DNA of 64,000 nucleotides from Rubellimicrobium arenae (GTDB taxonomy: Bacteria > Pseudomonadota > Alphaproteobacteria > Rhodobacterales > Rhodobacteraceae), in the NCBI RefSeq assembly GCF_017916295.1, contig NZ_JAFMSS010000010.1:62001-126000 (forward strand), written 5' to 3'. Below are positions 52,330 to 61,461 of the stretch, piece by piece. How positions within the stretch are numbered: the stretch's first letter is position 1; each line of letters starts with the position of its first letter. Position numbers and translations under genes: made by a program. The notes beneath the pieces are model-generated. The model was not told where the DNA came from, did no database searches, and saw only the letters and a program-made list of their open reading frames with translations.

Positions 52330-52850
52330 GCAGCTTCAGAAGGGTTGGCAGGCCTTGGTCGGTGAATGGCGGCACCGTGAAGATCTGTTGCAGGGTCGCG
52401 CCAGCATAGCGGGCACCCAAGACCTCCTGCCAGGCGCGGACGTCTGCCCTGTCGCCGGCCGGATGCGACGCGGCCACCGCCGTCACCAGCATGTCGATAC
52501 GGGGACTGGGCGCCCGGCCCCGCTGCTGGCCCGTTCGACGGCCTCCCCGTGCCTGCCGTCCGCAGGTTGGGCGGCGCCCGTGCAGGCCTGCATCCCGCAG
52601 AGCACGGGATCGAGAGGGCTGAACTCGATGGCCCGGTCCATGTCCACGCGACAGTCCGAAGTCCGGCCCGCCAGCATGGCCGCGAAGCCGCTCGACCGCG
52701 GTCCGGTGCGTATCGCATCGCGGCGGACTGGCGGCTCGTGAACGACAGGCCCGCGAAGGCACCGGCGAAATGAGGGGCGAGCCGGGTGTCGCGTTCGAAG
52801 TACCCTGCCACGATGGCGTTGCCGGCCTCCGTAAAGCGGACGATGTGCGG
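52330..52850 (-). pseudogene. Frameshifted remnant of an adenylate-cyclase-type TPR protein C-terminus
   Basis: Three minus-strand frames carry successive pieces of one ancestral protein. Frame one, near 52850-52690, has AGYFERDTRLAPHFAGAFAG and LSFT. Frame two (52677-52483) has MLAGRTSDCRVDMDRAIEFS then PLDPVLCGMQA. Frame three, near 52500-52333, has LVTAVAASHPAGDRADVRAW and PPFTDQGLPTLLKL. This is the order of TPR-like repeats at the C-terminus of class III adenylate cyclases common in Rhizobiales and Rhodobacterales. At least two frameshifts separate the pieces, and the cyclase domain is absent, so the gene is dead. Confidence 0.62.
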
Positions 52851-52902
52851 CAGCCCGAGGTGGCAGGCGCCCCAGGCGTCGAGCCGCTCGGTCGGGCCGG
52901 AC

Positions 52903-55404
52903 CTATCCCGCCCGATCCTCGATCATCTCGCGGATCCGCATCATCAGGGTGTCCACCGAGAACGGCTTGGTCATCATCGCCATGCCGGGCTCCAGGAACC
53001 CGCCCGCCTGGGTCGTGTTCTCGGCATAGCCGGTGATGAACAGGACCTTGAGGTCCGGGCGGGCCAGACGGGCCTGATCCGCCAGCTGCCGCCCGTTGAG
53101 GCCCGGCAGACCCACGTCCGTGACGAGGAGATCGATCCGCCGCCCCGATTGGGCGAGCCTCAGCCCCTCCGGCCCGTCCGAGGCCTCGAGGGCGTGGTAG
53201 CCCAGGTCGTTCAGGACCTCGACGATGAGCGCGCGCACCACCGGTTCGTCCTCGACCACCAGGACCGTCTCGCCCGGGCCGGCGCGCGGGACCGAAACCA
53301 GGCCGGCCTCCTCGTCCTCGGGGTTCGCCGCCCCGCGGTGACGGGGCAGGTAGAGCTTCACGGTCGTGCCCTGCCCTTCCTTGGAGATCACGCGCACATG
53401 GCCTTCGGACTGCTTGGCGAACCCGTAGACCATGGACAGGCCGAGCCCGGTTCCCTGGCCGATGGGCTTGGTCGTGAAGAAGGGGTCGAAGGCGCGCTCC
53501 AGCACCTCCGGCGGCATGCCCGACCCGGTGTCCGCGACGCAGATGGTCACATACGAGCCCGGCTTCATGTCATGATGCGCCACGCAGGCCTCGGCAAGGT
53601 CGAGGTTCGCGGTCTCGACCGTGAGCTTGCCTCCGTCCGGCATGGCGTCCCGCGCATTGAGGCACAGGTTCAGGATCGCGCTTTCGAGCTGCACGGGATC
53701 GCAAAGGGTCCGCCACAGGTTCCCGGCCAGCTTCATCTCCAGCGTGATCCCCGGCCCATGCGTCCGCTGGAGCAGATCCTCCATGTCCGCCAGGAGCCGG
53801 TTCGCCTCGACGGGCTTGGGGTCGAGCGGCTGGCGGCGCGAGAAGGCCAGCAGGCGATGCGTGAGCGCGGCCGCCCGCTGGGCCGAGGTCATGGCCGCTC
53901 CGATGTAGCGTTCGAGGTCGGCGGTCCGGCCCTGCCGCAGCCGGTTGCCCATCAGGTCCAGCGACCCCGTGATCCCGGTCAGCAGGTTGTTGAAGTCGTG
54001 CGCGAGCCCGCCGGTCAGCTGGCCCACGGCCTCCATCTTCTGGCTCTGGCGCAGCGCCTCCTCCGCCTGGGTACGCTCGGCCACCTCCTGTGCGACGCGA
54101 GCCTCCAGGATCTCGTTCAGCTCGCGCAGTTCCACCTCGCGGGCGCGCCGATCGGTGATGTCGGTGTGGACGCCCACCCATTCATGAACCTTGCCCGAGA
54201 CATCGCGGGCGGGAATGGCCCGCATGGAGAACAGGCGCCACTCGCCATCCTGGCGGCGCACGCGATGCTCGTGGACGAAGGCGCGCTGCTCCGCCACCGC
54301 GAGTCGCCAAGCGTCGACCGTGGGATGCACGTCGTCCGGATGCACGGCACGGGTCCATCCATAGCCCTGGTACTCGTCGAAGGACTGCCCGGTCAGGGCG
54401 GCCCAGCCGGGCTGCTCGCCCACCATCTGCCCGGTGGTGTCGTTGGTCCAGAGCCGGCCCTGCATGGCGTCCACCGCCGCGCGGAAGCGCGCCTCGCTGA
54501 GCCGGAGCGCCGCCTCGGCCTCCTTGCGGGCCGTGATGTCGAGCACGAACTCCACCACCTCGTCGCCCACCCGACGGGCCGCGAAGAGCCCCCACCAGCG
54601 CGAGCCGTCCTTGCGGTAGTACTGCTTCTCGTAGGGCGTCGTCTCGCCCAGCGTGGTCACCTCGCCCACGGCCTTCCAGGACGGCTCGACGAACTCCGGC
54701 GGCGTGAGCTCCTGCCAGGTCTTGCCCATGGCCTCCTCGCGCGTGAAGCCGGTCATGCGCAGGAAGGCCTCGTTCATGTCGGTCAGGCCGAAGCCCTCGC
54801 CCCAGAACATCACGCCCACGGTGCTGATCGCGAGCACGTTGCGCAGCCGCTCCTCGCTGCGCCGCACGGCTTCCTGAGCCAGATGCTCGGCGGTGATGTC
54901 CCGGGACACGGCAAGAAGCTTCTCGGGTCGTCCGTCGGCCCCACCGATCGGGGCGACGACCACGTCCCACCAGCGGGGCGTGCCCTTGGCCGTGAGGGCA
55001 TGTCCGCGGAAGCGCGCCTCCCGGCCCGACCTGGCCGAGTCCAGGGCCGCCTCGGCCGCCACCCGATCCGCCCCGGACCAAAGGTCCGCGAAGGGACGGC
55101 CCCGCAACGTCTCGAAGTCATCGAGCTCCATGACCGTGTGACCGCCCGGGCTCATGAACTGGAGCCGCGCGTCGAGGTCGAGCACCTTGATGCAGTCGCT
55201 GGACGCGGCGAAGATCCGGTCCTTGAGCTCGGCGCCGGCCCAGACCTCCTCCTTCGCCTGACCGGGCGGCCGGTCGGGGTCGGGCTCCCTGGCTGCCAGA
55301 TCGGCTCTCAGGCGGGCGTTCTCGGCCTCGAGGGCCGCGACCCGGCGGTCCAGGCGATCCAACTCGTCAGCGTGCTGAATGGTCAAAGGGCGCATCCCCC
55401 ACAT
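52903..55404 (-). CDS. Hybrid histidine kinase with three PAS domains and a C-terminal receiver
   Basis: An 833-residue cytoplasmic sensor with no membrane segment. Order: short coiled coil (about 8-40), PAS 1 (about 60-178), PAS 2 (about 185-300), PAS 3 with PAC (about 303-420), a coiled linker, HisKA with H469 (GGLAHDFNNLL), HATPase (NLCLNARDAMPDGG, ADTGSGM, GTGLGLSMVYG) and a receiver with D763 (LLVTDVGLPGLNG). The AHDFNN type is common in HWE/NtrB-like hybrid sensors. Trp-rich PAS segments (RWWDVVV, SRWWGLF) suggest small-ligand or light/redox sensing, not determined. Two ATGs 9 bases apart could start it. Confidence 0.9.
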   Translation of the reverse strand: MWGMRPLTIQHADELDRLDRRVAALEAENARLRADLAAREPDPDRPPGQAKEEVWAGAELKDRIFAASSDCIKVLDLDARLQFMSPGGHTVMELDDFETLRGRPFADLWSGADRVAAEAALDSARSGREARFRGHALTAKGTPRWWDVVVAPIGGADGRPEKLLAVSRDITAEHLAQEAVRRSEERLRNVLAISTVGVMFWGEGFGLTDMNEAFLRMTGFTREEAMGKTWQELTPPEFVEPSWKAVGEVTTLGETTPYEKQYYRKDGSRWWGLFAARRVGDEVVEFVLDITARKEAEAALRLSEARFRAAVDAMQGRLWTNDTTGQMVGEQPGWAALTGQSFDEYQGYGWTRAVHPDDVHPTVDAWRLAVAEQRAFVHEHRVRRQDGEWRLFSMRAIPARDVSGKVHEWVGVHTDITDRRAREVELRELNEILEARVAQEVAERTQAEEALRQSQKMEAVGQLTGGLAHDFNNLLTGITGSLDLMGNRLRQGRTADLERYIGAAMTSAQRAAALTHRLLAFSRRQPLDPKPVEANRLLADMEDLLQRTHGPGITLEMKLAGNLWRTLCDPVQLESAILNLCLNARDAMPDGGKLTVETANLDLAEACVAHHDMKPGSYVTICVADTGSGMPPEVLERAFDPFFTTKPIGQGTGLGLSMVYGFAKQSEGHVRVISKEGQGTTVKLYLPRHRGAANPEDEEAGLVSVPRAGPGETVLVVEDEPVVRALIVEVLNDLGYHALEASDGPEGLRLAQSGRRIDLLVTDVGLPGLNGRQLADQARLARPDLKVLFITGYAENTTQAGGFLEPGMAMMTKPFSVDTLMMRIREMIEDRAG

Positions 55405-55614
55405 GGGCTCGATCCCAAGCAGGGTCCCGGCTTAAACAATCGTTTCACCTGCGTCGACAGTTTTGACGCGCCGACGGGAGGATGCGGCACCCGGACGCGG
55501 CCGGACCGGAGCGCCCGGGGTCGGCCCCGAGAGGATGGCCCCGGGTCCCGCCCTGCCTGACGGTTCCGGCCACGGCCTGCTCCGGGCCTCGCCCGCTTAC
55601 GGGACCTGGTGGCA

Positions 55615-55640
55615 CGGGAGGGGCCCATGGGACCCTCCCG
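55615..55640. terminator. Hairpin downstream of the PotD-like gene
   Basis: Arms CGGGAGGG (55615-55622) and CCCTCCCG (55633-55640), with two further inner GC pairs around a CATG loop. It lies 12 bases beyond the stop of the PotD-like gene on its minus strand. No T-run; probable terminator or mRNA-end stabiliser. Confidence 0.5.
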
Positions 55641-55652
55641 GTTTCCCGGCCC

Positions 55653-56798
55653 CTATTGGGCCAGCCAGGCCTGGAAGCGCCCGTCGAGCTCGTCGCGATG
55701 GTCGGCCCACCAGCCGTAGTTGAACAGGATGCTGTGGGCGGCGTTCTCCGGCGACGTCGGCATATGCGGAGTCATGTCGATGCCGAGTTCGGCGTGGGTG
55801 GACACCAAAGGCTGGGACGAGGCGCGCATCGGGCCATAGGAGATGTACTTCGTCTGGTTGGCGAGGTGCTGGGTGTCGGTGGCGAAGCGCAGGAAGTGCT
55901 TTACCCGGTTCAGCCGGTCCTCCGGCAGGTTTGCCGGAACCACGAACCCGTCGATGTCGAGGACCTCGTAATCCCAAAGCATGGCCACCGGCTGCTTCTG
56001 CTCTTCGATCACCGAGAACAGGCGGCCGTTGTAGGTCGATCCGATCACGACCTCCTTGTCGGCGAGCAGCTGGGGCGTCTCGGCGCCGGCGGTCCACCAC
56101 ACGACCTGGTCCTTGATGGTGTCGAGCTTGGCCAAGGCCCGTTCCACGCCCTCGTCCGTTTCCAGGCTGTCGTAGACGTCCTCGGCCGGGACGCCGTCGC
56201 AGATCAGCGCCCATTCCAGATTGTTGATCGGGCGCTGCTCAAGAGCGCGCTTGCCCGGGAAGGTCTCGGTGTCGAAGATGTCGCAGATGTCGTCCGGGGT
56301 CTGGCCGTTCCATTCAGCCACGTCGGTGCGGTAGCCGAAGGTGGTCGAATAGGCGTTCGTCGGAACGTGGCACTCGGACACGATGTTGTCGCCGAAATCC
56401 TCGCTGGCCGGGGTGCCGTCGGGCGCCGGGGCCAGCCAGTCGTCGAGGGGCACCTCCATGACGGCGCCTTCGTCGCAGAGCCGGATCGCATCGGCGCCAA
56501 GCGCGTCGACGACGTCGGCGGTGACATTGCCGGCCTCGGTCATCGCCCGAAGCTTCGCGACGGCCTCGGCCGAACTCTCGTCCCAGGTCACCTTGACGCC
56601 GGTGGCGTCGATGTAGGGCTGGACATAGGCCTTCAGCTGCATGTCCTGATAGGCTCCGCCCCAGGACATGATGACCATGGAATCCGAGCACCCCTCGCAC
56701 GGAGGCAGGTCGGCGGCTGTCGCATCCTGTGCCAGAGCCGCGCCGGCCATCGGCATGAGCGCGAGCGCCGCCGAACCCATCAGCATGGTGATCTTCAT
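55653..56798 (-). CDS. PotD-like extracellular solute-binding protein (polyamine/putrescine class)
   Basis: A 381-residue exported binding protein. Signal peptide (MLMGSAALALMPMAGAALA), then a short Cys-x2-Cys segment (PPCEGCSD), then the SBP_bac_8/PotD fold beginning MVIMSWGGAYQDMQLKAY and containing VIGSTYNGRLFSV and FGYRTDVAEW. AGGGGGA lies about 8 bases before the ATG at 56796-56798. No permease or ATPase gene adjoins it, so it is an orphan or its partners are elsewhere. Substrate may be a polyamine or another cationic compound. Confidence 0.88.
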   Translation of the reverse strand: MKITMLMGSAALALMPMAGAALAQDATAADLPPCEGCSDSMVIMSWGGAYQDMQLKAYVQPYIDATGVKVTWDESSAEAVAKLRAMTEAGNVTADVVDALGADAIRLCDEGAVMEVPLDDWLAPAPDGTPASEDFGDNIVSECHVPTNAYSTTFGYRTDVAEWNGQTPDDICDIFDTETFPGKRALEQRPINNLEWALICDGVPAEDVYDSLETDEGVERALAKLDTIKDQVVWWTAGAETPQLLADKEVVIGSTYNGRLFSVIEEQKQPVAMLWDYEVLDIDGFVVPANLPEDRLNRVKHFLRFATDTQHLANQTKYISYGPMRASSQPLVSTHAELGIDMTPHMPTSPENAAHSILFNYGWWADHRDELDGRFQAWLAQ

Positions 56799-57367
56799 TG
56801 ATTGTTCCCCCTGTTCGATCTTGTTGGCTTCGTGGGCCGCACCAAGGGTGCGGCGAGCTTCATTGGCGGCCAACCCAGGACGACCGGGCCGGCCCACACC
56901 GACATGTTAGGCCATTTTCGCGGCGATGTGGCTTGCAATCATGAGGTCGGGATGCGCGCCCCAGCCGTTCGCGGATCGGGCTGCGGCCGGCCTCAGGACC
57001 GCGACAGCTGCAGGTCCGGGCCATCCTGGCCCCCGCCGCCCCCCGTGGCGGCACGCAGGATCGACCTGGCCTCTGCCGATGCCTACACCCGCTCGGGCGC
57101 CCGCGTGGCTGGCGGAACGCGCCGGCGCCACGGCTGGCCTTCGGGGCCGCGTCTGTTTTCCTGCGCCCGGAGGACCAGCCCGAGGCCTCGATTTCAAAGC
57201 GGCTGGAGTGGATCTGCGGGCGCTGCTGGACATGGTGGTTGGACTTTGGGCCGCTCGGAGTCGCGCGGCGTCCAGACCCGGACCCCAGGAGCCTGAGAAC
57301 CTGTTCGCCCCCGTCTGCGCCGTGCCCCCTGACGCGGAGGCTGGGCCAGGTTCTCAGGCTCCCGGGC
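56799..57367. other. Intergenic region of about 570 bases
   Basis: No gene is supported between the PotD-like gene and azlD, both on the minus strand. It should contain the PotD promoter and, near azlD, the long inverted repeat at 57288-57362. Frames on both strands look like non-coding GC-rich shadow. Confidence 0.45.
57288..57362. repeat. Long inverted repeat just after azlD
   Basis: GGAGCCTGAGAACCTG (57288-57303) and its exact complement at 57347-57362 flank a 43-base GC-rich loop. Beyond one mismatch, three more bases pair outward. It begins 6 bases past the azlD stop on the minus strand. It could be a transcription end structure or a small non-autonomous mobile element; no target-site duplication was seen. 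Confidence 0.6.
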
Positions 57368-57697
57368 CTAGAGCAGGGCTTCCGCTCCCAGCACCAGGTA
57401 GAGCGCCAGCGCTCCCGCCCCCATGGCGCCCAGCACGCTGCGCGTCCACAGTCCGGCGCCGACCGTCGCCAGAGCCGCCAGGATGCGGGCCGGGTCAGGT
57501 TGGCCTGCGGTGGCCTGCGGCCAGAGCACGAGGGGCGCCACCAGGCCCGGCAGCACGGCGACGGCCGTGTAGCGCAGATGGCGCAGGACCCACTCCGGCA
57601 TCGGCCTCCGCCCGATCAGTCCCAGAAACGAGAAGCGGATCAGGAAGGTCCCAACGCCCAGGACGATGATGATCGCCCATACGGTCGCGACCGTCAT
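57368..57697 (-). CDS. azlD: AzlD-family branched-chain amino-acid exporter subunit
   Basis: A 109-residue membrane protein with three to four helices (WAIIIVLGVGTFLIRFSFLG, LRYTAVAVLPGLVAPLVLW, GAGLWTRSVLGAMGAGALAL). The G-T-F-L-I-R and the P-x-x-V-L-R-x-L-R-Y-x-x-x-A segments are AzlD hallmarks. ATG overlaps the azlC stop by four bases. With AzlC it forms an exporter of branched-chain amino acids or analogues. Confidence 0.88.
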   Translation of the reverse strand: MTVATVWAIIIVLGVGTFLIRFSFLGLIGRRPMPEWVLRHLRYTAVAVLPGLVAPLVLWPQATAGQPDPARILAALATVGAGLWTRSVLGAMGAGALALYLVLGAEALL

Positions 57698-58452
57698 GCC
57701 AGTCTCCCTGTCAGGCGCCGCTCGACCTCGGCTCCGACGGCCATGGCAAGGATCGCCGCGATCAGGAGACCCAGGGAATAGGGCACCCAAGCCAAGGCAA
57801 GCGCACCCGCCACCGAGGTGACGGCCGCCGCGACCTGCGGCAGCGTCCTGAGCCCGGGGGCTACCATGGCCAGGAAGCATATCGGCACCGCGAAATCGAG
57901 CGCGAGCCAGCCCGGGATAGTGGCGCCCAAGGCGGATCCCGTCGCCGTCACCAGCAGCCACATGGGGATGGCCGGCCCCGCAGCGCCCGCGAAGTACATG
58001 AGCCGGTCCCGCATCGACCAGTGAGGGTGCCGGGGATAGGCCTGCGAGGCACAGGCGTAGCTCGAGTCGAAGAGCGCATAGGCCGCCAGCGCACGCTGCC
58101 ACACCGGAGCGGCGCCCAGATGAGGGGCAAGGGCGGCCGAATACATCGCCATGCGCAGGTTCACGGCCAAGGCGGTCAGCACCACGACCACCGCAGGCGC
58201 GCCGTCCGCCATGAGGCTCACGGCCGTGAACTGCGACGCCCCCGCGATGACCCCGATCGAAAAGCCCATCGCCGCACCGAGCCCCAGTCCCGCTTCGGTG
58301 GCCGCAACTCCGAAAAGGAGCCCGAACGGCGCCAGCGCCGCCATGAAGGGCAGTCCGTCCCGCAGACCTTGGGCGAAGGCGCTTCGCCCAAGGCGCCGAT
58401 CCTGACCGTCGGAGGAGGCGGCGTCCTCCGGGCCCGATCCAAGGTTGCGCAT
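57694..58452 (-). CDS. azlC: AzlC-family branched-chain amino-acid exporter subunit
   Basis: A 252-residue membrane protein. The N-terminal cytoplasmic stretch is followed by the AzlC segment GLRDGLPFMAALAPFGLLFG and then ASQFTAVSLMADGAP and NLRMAMYSAALAPHLG. The ATG at 58450-58452 is preferred to open frame upstream, with GGGGACGGA directly before it. It overlaps azlD by four bases. Confidence 0.88.
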   Translation of the reverse strand: MRNLGSGPEDAASSDGQDRRLGRSAFAQGLRDGLPFMAALAPFGLLFGVAATEAGLGLGAAMGFSIGVIAGASQFTAVSLMADGAPAVVVVLTALAVNLRMAMYSAALAPHLGAAPVWQRALAAYALFDSSYACASQAYPRHPHWSMRDRLMYFAGAAGPAIPMWLLVTATGSALGATIPGWLALDFAVPICFLAMVAPGLRTLPQVAAAVTSVAGALALAWVPYSLGLLIAAILAMAVGAEVERRLTGRLA

Positions 58453-58593
58453 TCCGTCCCCGCGAAGGGGAGGCGCATCTTTGTCGACGCTTTCGGTCAA
58501 TCCCGCTCTCCGGACAAGATCACACGGTCCCAGCCTGCGAACAGGTTGCAACCTGCTCTGCCTTATCGGTCAGGGCACGCCGGCTGCTACGGT

Positions 58594-59349
58594 TTATTGT
58601 GGGTCTGCGCCCTCAAAGCACCGGGACCAGAGCCCGGCAGGTCGTCCGCACGGAATTGGGCCCTTCTCGCCCGATGGCAACGGCTGCCAGACCTTCAGGC
58701 GCGCAAAGGCATTCTCGATGTGGCAGCGCTGTCGGGGACGTCCGTTGTGTCGGGCTTGCCGCAGCCCCGTTCGGCGACCAACGATGTGGAGACGTCGGCC
58801 CCGGGCCTTCAGTTCGCCACGACGTCGAGGCAGGGGCATTTGCCATTCTGGGCGTCGCCTGTCCGGGCCGGGACGATGCAGCTGGCTTTCCTTGCCAAGG
58901 GGCAAGACCACCTCGCACGACCCAACCGGCAATCACTTGCGTGAATGAGGTCTCTTTCCCCAAGCCCAAAGGCGTCAAAAGAGGCGAACTCCAATTGGGA
59001 AACCAAGCACAGTCGAAGATCGGATGAAGCACTCCGGCCTTTCCGATCGAGCGCATGGATTGCTCGGGGGTCGCTTGATCTGAACCCTGCTCGGCCGACC
59101 GGTCCACGGCGGAGGCGAGGACTTGCGCTTCCGCCTGTTTCGAGCCGGGAAAGCCGCGTCCTGGACGCCGACCTGGGCTCCGCGCCATGATGATGGGCGT
59201 CGATGCAGAGATCGACCGGCTGTCGGCCAGGGCCGGCTTTCGTCGGTGCTGACGAGGACAGGAAAAGCCTCTCCGGTCATTCTGAAGCGGCAGACTCGAC
59301 CGGGATCGTTCTTGTCGCGAACGAGAAGCGGAGTGCAGTTTCGTCTCAT
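58594..59349 (-). pseudogene. Decayed IS5-like transposase
   Basis: Minus-strand pieces around 58932-58594 read KARGRRLHIVGRRTGLRQAR, then NGRPRQRCHIENAFARLKVW. The H-I-E-N-A-F-A-R-L-K segment is the hallmark of the catalytic-Glu helix of IS5-family DDE transposases (usual form: R-x-x-I-E-x-x-F-x-R-L-K-D-W). After K-V-W the match continues only in another frame, so a frameshift is present. The upstream part, 58975-59349, is open but not recognisable. No intact terminal repeats were seen. It is an insertion-sequence scar between azlC and the vWA fragment. Confidence 0.55.
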
Positions 59350-59354
59350 GCTCC

Positions 59355-59645
59355 TTGCGGGGTGAAGATGCCGCGCTCCACGAGGTCCGGCGCGACGGCC
59401 ACGACGCTGGGACGCTCCGGCTGCTCTGGAAGGAGCCGGACCAGGGCAGCAGCCTCTTGTCCGAGCTGCCGATCCGGGCCACGGGCCCGGTCTCCTCGGA
59501 GGGGCGCTTCGCCGTTGCCATCGCGGGCTTCGGCCAGTTCCTGCGCGGCTCGCCGTCCGTGGCGGGATGGAGCTGGGACGAAGCCATCGCGCTGGCCCGG
59601 GCCAACCGCAGGACCGGCTCTCCGATGATCCGTGCGCGCAGATGA
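59355..59645 (+). pseudogene. C-terminal fragment of a vWA-domain (YfbK/DUF3520) protein
   Basis: A frame of about 96 codons without a ribosome site encodes LRLLWKEPDQGSSLLSELPI, then SSEGRFAVAIAGFGQFLRGS and WSWDEAIALARANR. This is the DUF3520 tail found after the von Willebrand A domain of YfbK-like lipoproteins. The vWA domain itself and the usual final G-Y-R-x-E-F-x-x-L-V segment are missing. It lies directly beside the IS5-like remnant, so insertion and deletion probably destroyed the gene. Confidence 0.6.
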
Positions 59646-59995
59646 CCTTCGGTCGTCCGCAATCCGGCGTTCTGGCTGTCGCCCGAAGCCGCCATCAGAG
59701 CCAAGCCGCGCCGGGTTTGCCGTAGGCCGTGCGGCGACGCGTCGCTGGTCTCCTGCCAGCTTCGAAGCCGGGGACGAGCCGCTGCAGGTCCGGCTTTCGG
59801 CTTGGTGAGGTTCACCGGGACCGTTGGCACCGATCTGACGCTGCCGCAGAGGACGTCCGGACAGGACACGACATCCAGAGCGAATGACGGCCCCGCCCTG
59901 GGCGGCTCGACGCCGATCCTGGTCCAGCTACAATCTTGCTTGGACGGAGGTGAGAGGCTGGCCAACAGGCTCCAAGCCGTCCGGGAGGAGGACAC
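59646..59995. other. Non-coding stretch upstream of the SGNH gene
   Basis: About 350 bases with no recognisable gene on either strand. It contains the ribosome site GGGAGGAGG for the following gene and presumably its promoter; the left part may be debris from the neighbouring mobile-element scar. Confidence 0.45.
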
Positions 59996-61378
59996 ATGTT
60001 CAAAGCGAACCAAGGCCGTTCGGCGGCGTTCCTGACGATGAAGCCCTGCCGAGCCCTGACTGCCATCACGATCGCTGCCCTGCTTGGCGCTCAACCCATC
60101 GGGCTGGCGGCCCAAGAGGCTGCAACCGACCCCGGGAACCAGACGTCCAGTCCTGACACTCAAGTCGAGACGACTGGCGCGGACTGAGCGGCCGGAGCGG
60201 GAAACTGGATCGACACCTGGACGGCGAGCCCGCAGCAGGACTGGGGCGATGACTTCTTCGCGGCGCCCGGGATCCCCCGCTCCCTTCGCGATCAGACCAT
60301 CCGGCAGGTCGTGCGGGTGAGTCAGGGCGGCGACCGGATCCGGGTGGAGTTCTCCAACGAATATGGCGAGCATCCGCTGGTGATCGGGGAAGCGCATGTG
60401 GCCCTGGCGGGCGAGAGCGGCGCCATCCAGCCCGGCACCGATCAGGTGCTGACCTTCGGCGGCGAGCAGGGCATCACGGTGCCCCCGGGCGCGCCGGTCT
60501 GGAGCGATCCCGTGGACCTTGCCGTCCAGGACCTCGGTTCCCTGTCCGTCAGCCTCTACCTGCCCGAGGTCGCGCCAACGACGACCTGGCACAATGATGC
60601 GCGGCAGACGGCCTACATCGGCACCGGCAATGTCGCGGACGACGAGACCTTCGAGGCCACGCAGACCTTTCCTTCCCGCATCTGGCTCAGCGGCATCGCC
60701 ATCGATGCGGTTCCCGGAACGCGTTCCATCGTGCTCTTCGGGGACTCGATCACCGACGGCGACGGCTCCACGCTGGACGCCAACAACCGATACCCGGATC
60801 AACTGGCCGAGCGGATCGTGCCCATGGGCGCCGAGGTGACCATTCTGAACGAGGGCATCTCGGGCGCGCGCGTGCTACGCGACCGCATGGGAGAGAATGC
60901 CCTGGCCCGGTTCGACCGCGACGTGCTCAGCCATCCGGGCGTGGACACCGTGGTGCTGATGATGGGCATCAATGACATCGGCTGGCCGGACAGCGCCCTG
61001 GTCCCCGAGGGCGAGCCCGCCCCTACGGCCGAGCAGATCATCCAAGGCTACCGGCAACTCATCGATCGTGCCCACGCCCATGACCTGCGCATCATCGGGG
61101 CAACTCTCACGCCCTTCAACAATGCGTTCGAGGGCGGGCCGCTCGAGGGCTACTACAACGAAGCAAAAGAAGCGAAGCGGCAGGCGGTCAACGAGTGGAT
61201 CCGCACGGGCGGCGCGTTTGACGGGGTGATCGACTTCGATCAGGCCGTACAGGACCCTGCGAGCCCCGGCCGGATCCAGGCGGCGTTCGACAAGGGAGAC
61301 CACCTCCATCCCAATGACGCAGGCTACGAGGCCATGGCCCAGTCCATCGACCTTTCGCTTCTCGGGATCGGCCAGTGA
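59996..61378 (+). pseudogene. SGNH/GDSL hydrolase gene interrupted by an in-frame TGA
   Basis: A 461-codon frame begins at ATG 59996 after an excellent GGAGGAGG site. It encodes a signal peptide (about residues 20-39) and a linker, then meets TGA at 60185-60187. The same frame continues without any other stop to 61378. It encodes a complete secreted SGNH hydrolase: WIDTWTASPQ, block I GDSITDG, block II NEGISGARV, block III MMGIND and block V DHLHPNDAGY. The stop separates the signal peptide from the enzyme, and no ATG with a ribosome site follows it. Either the gene is dead by one mutation, the TGA is read through, or the base is a sequence error. Confidence 0.8.
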
Positions 61379-61407
61379 TCCAGGCGACGCCCGTATGAGC
61401 CTGTCCG

Positions 61408-61433
61408 GGCGGGGATGGCGTGCCGTCCCCGCC
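61408..61433. terminator. Bidirectional terminator between the SGNH and LacI genes
   Basis: Arms GGCGGGGATGG (61408-61418) and CCGTCCCCGCC (61423-61433) pair over 11 bases, one of them a G-T, around a CGTG loop. They lie between the stops of the convergent SGNH hydrolase and LacI-family genes. Confidence 0.68.
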
Positions 61434-61461
61434 TCGGGACATTCACCTGCGCCACTTGCGG

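Noticed and set aside
52053..52811. A 252-codon minus-strand open frame as an intact gene
   Set aside because: Only its first 40 codons resemble the TPR family; the homology then moves to other frames, so it is part of a pseudogene.
60185..60187. TGA as a selenocysteine codon in the SGNH hydrolase gene
   Set aside because: The position is in a linker, not an active site; SGNH hydrolases are not selenoproteins, and no bacterial SECIS-like hairpin was recognised just downstream.
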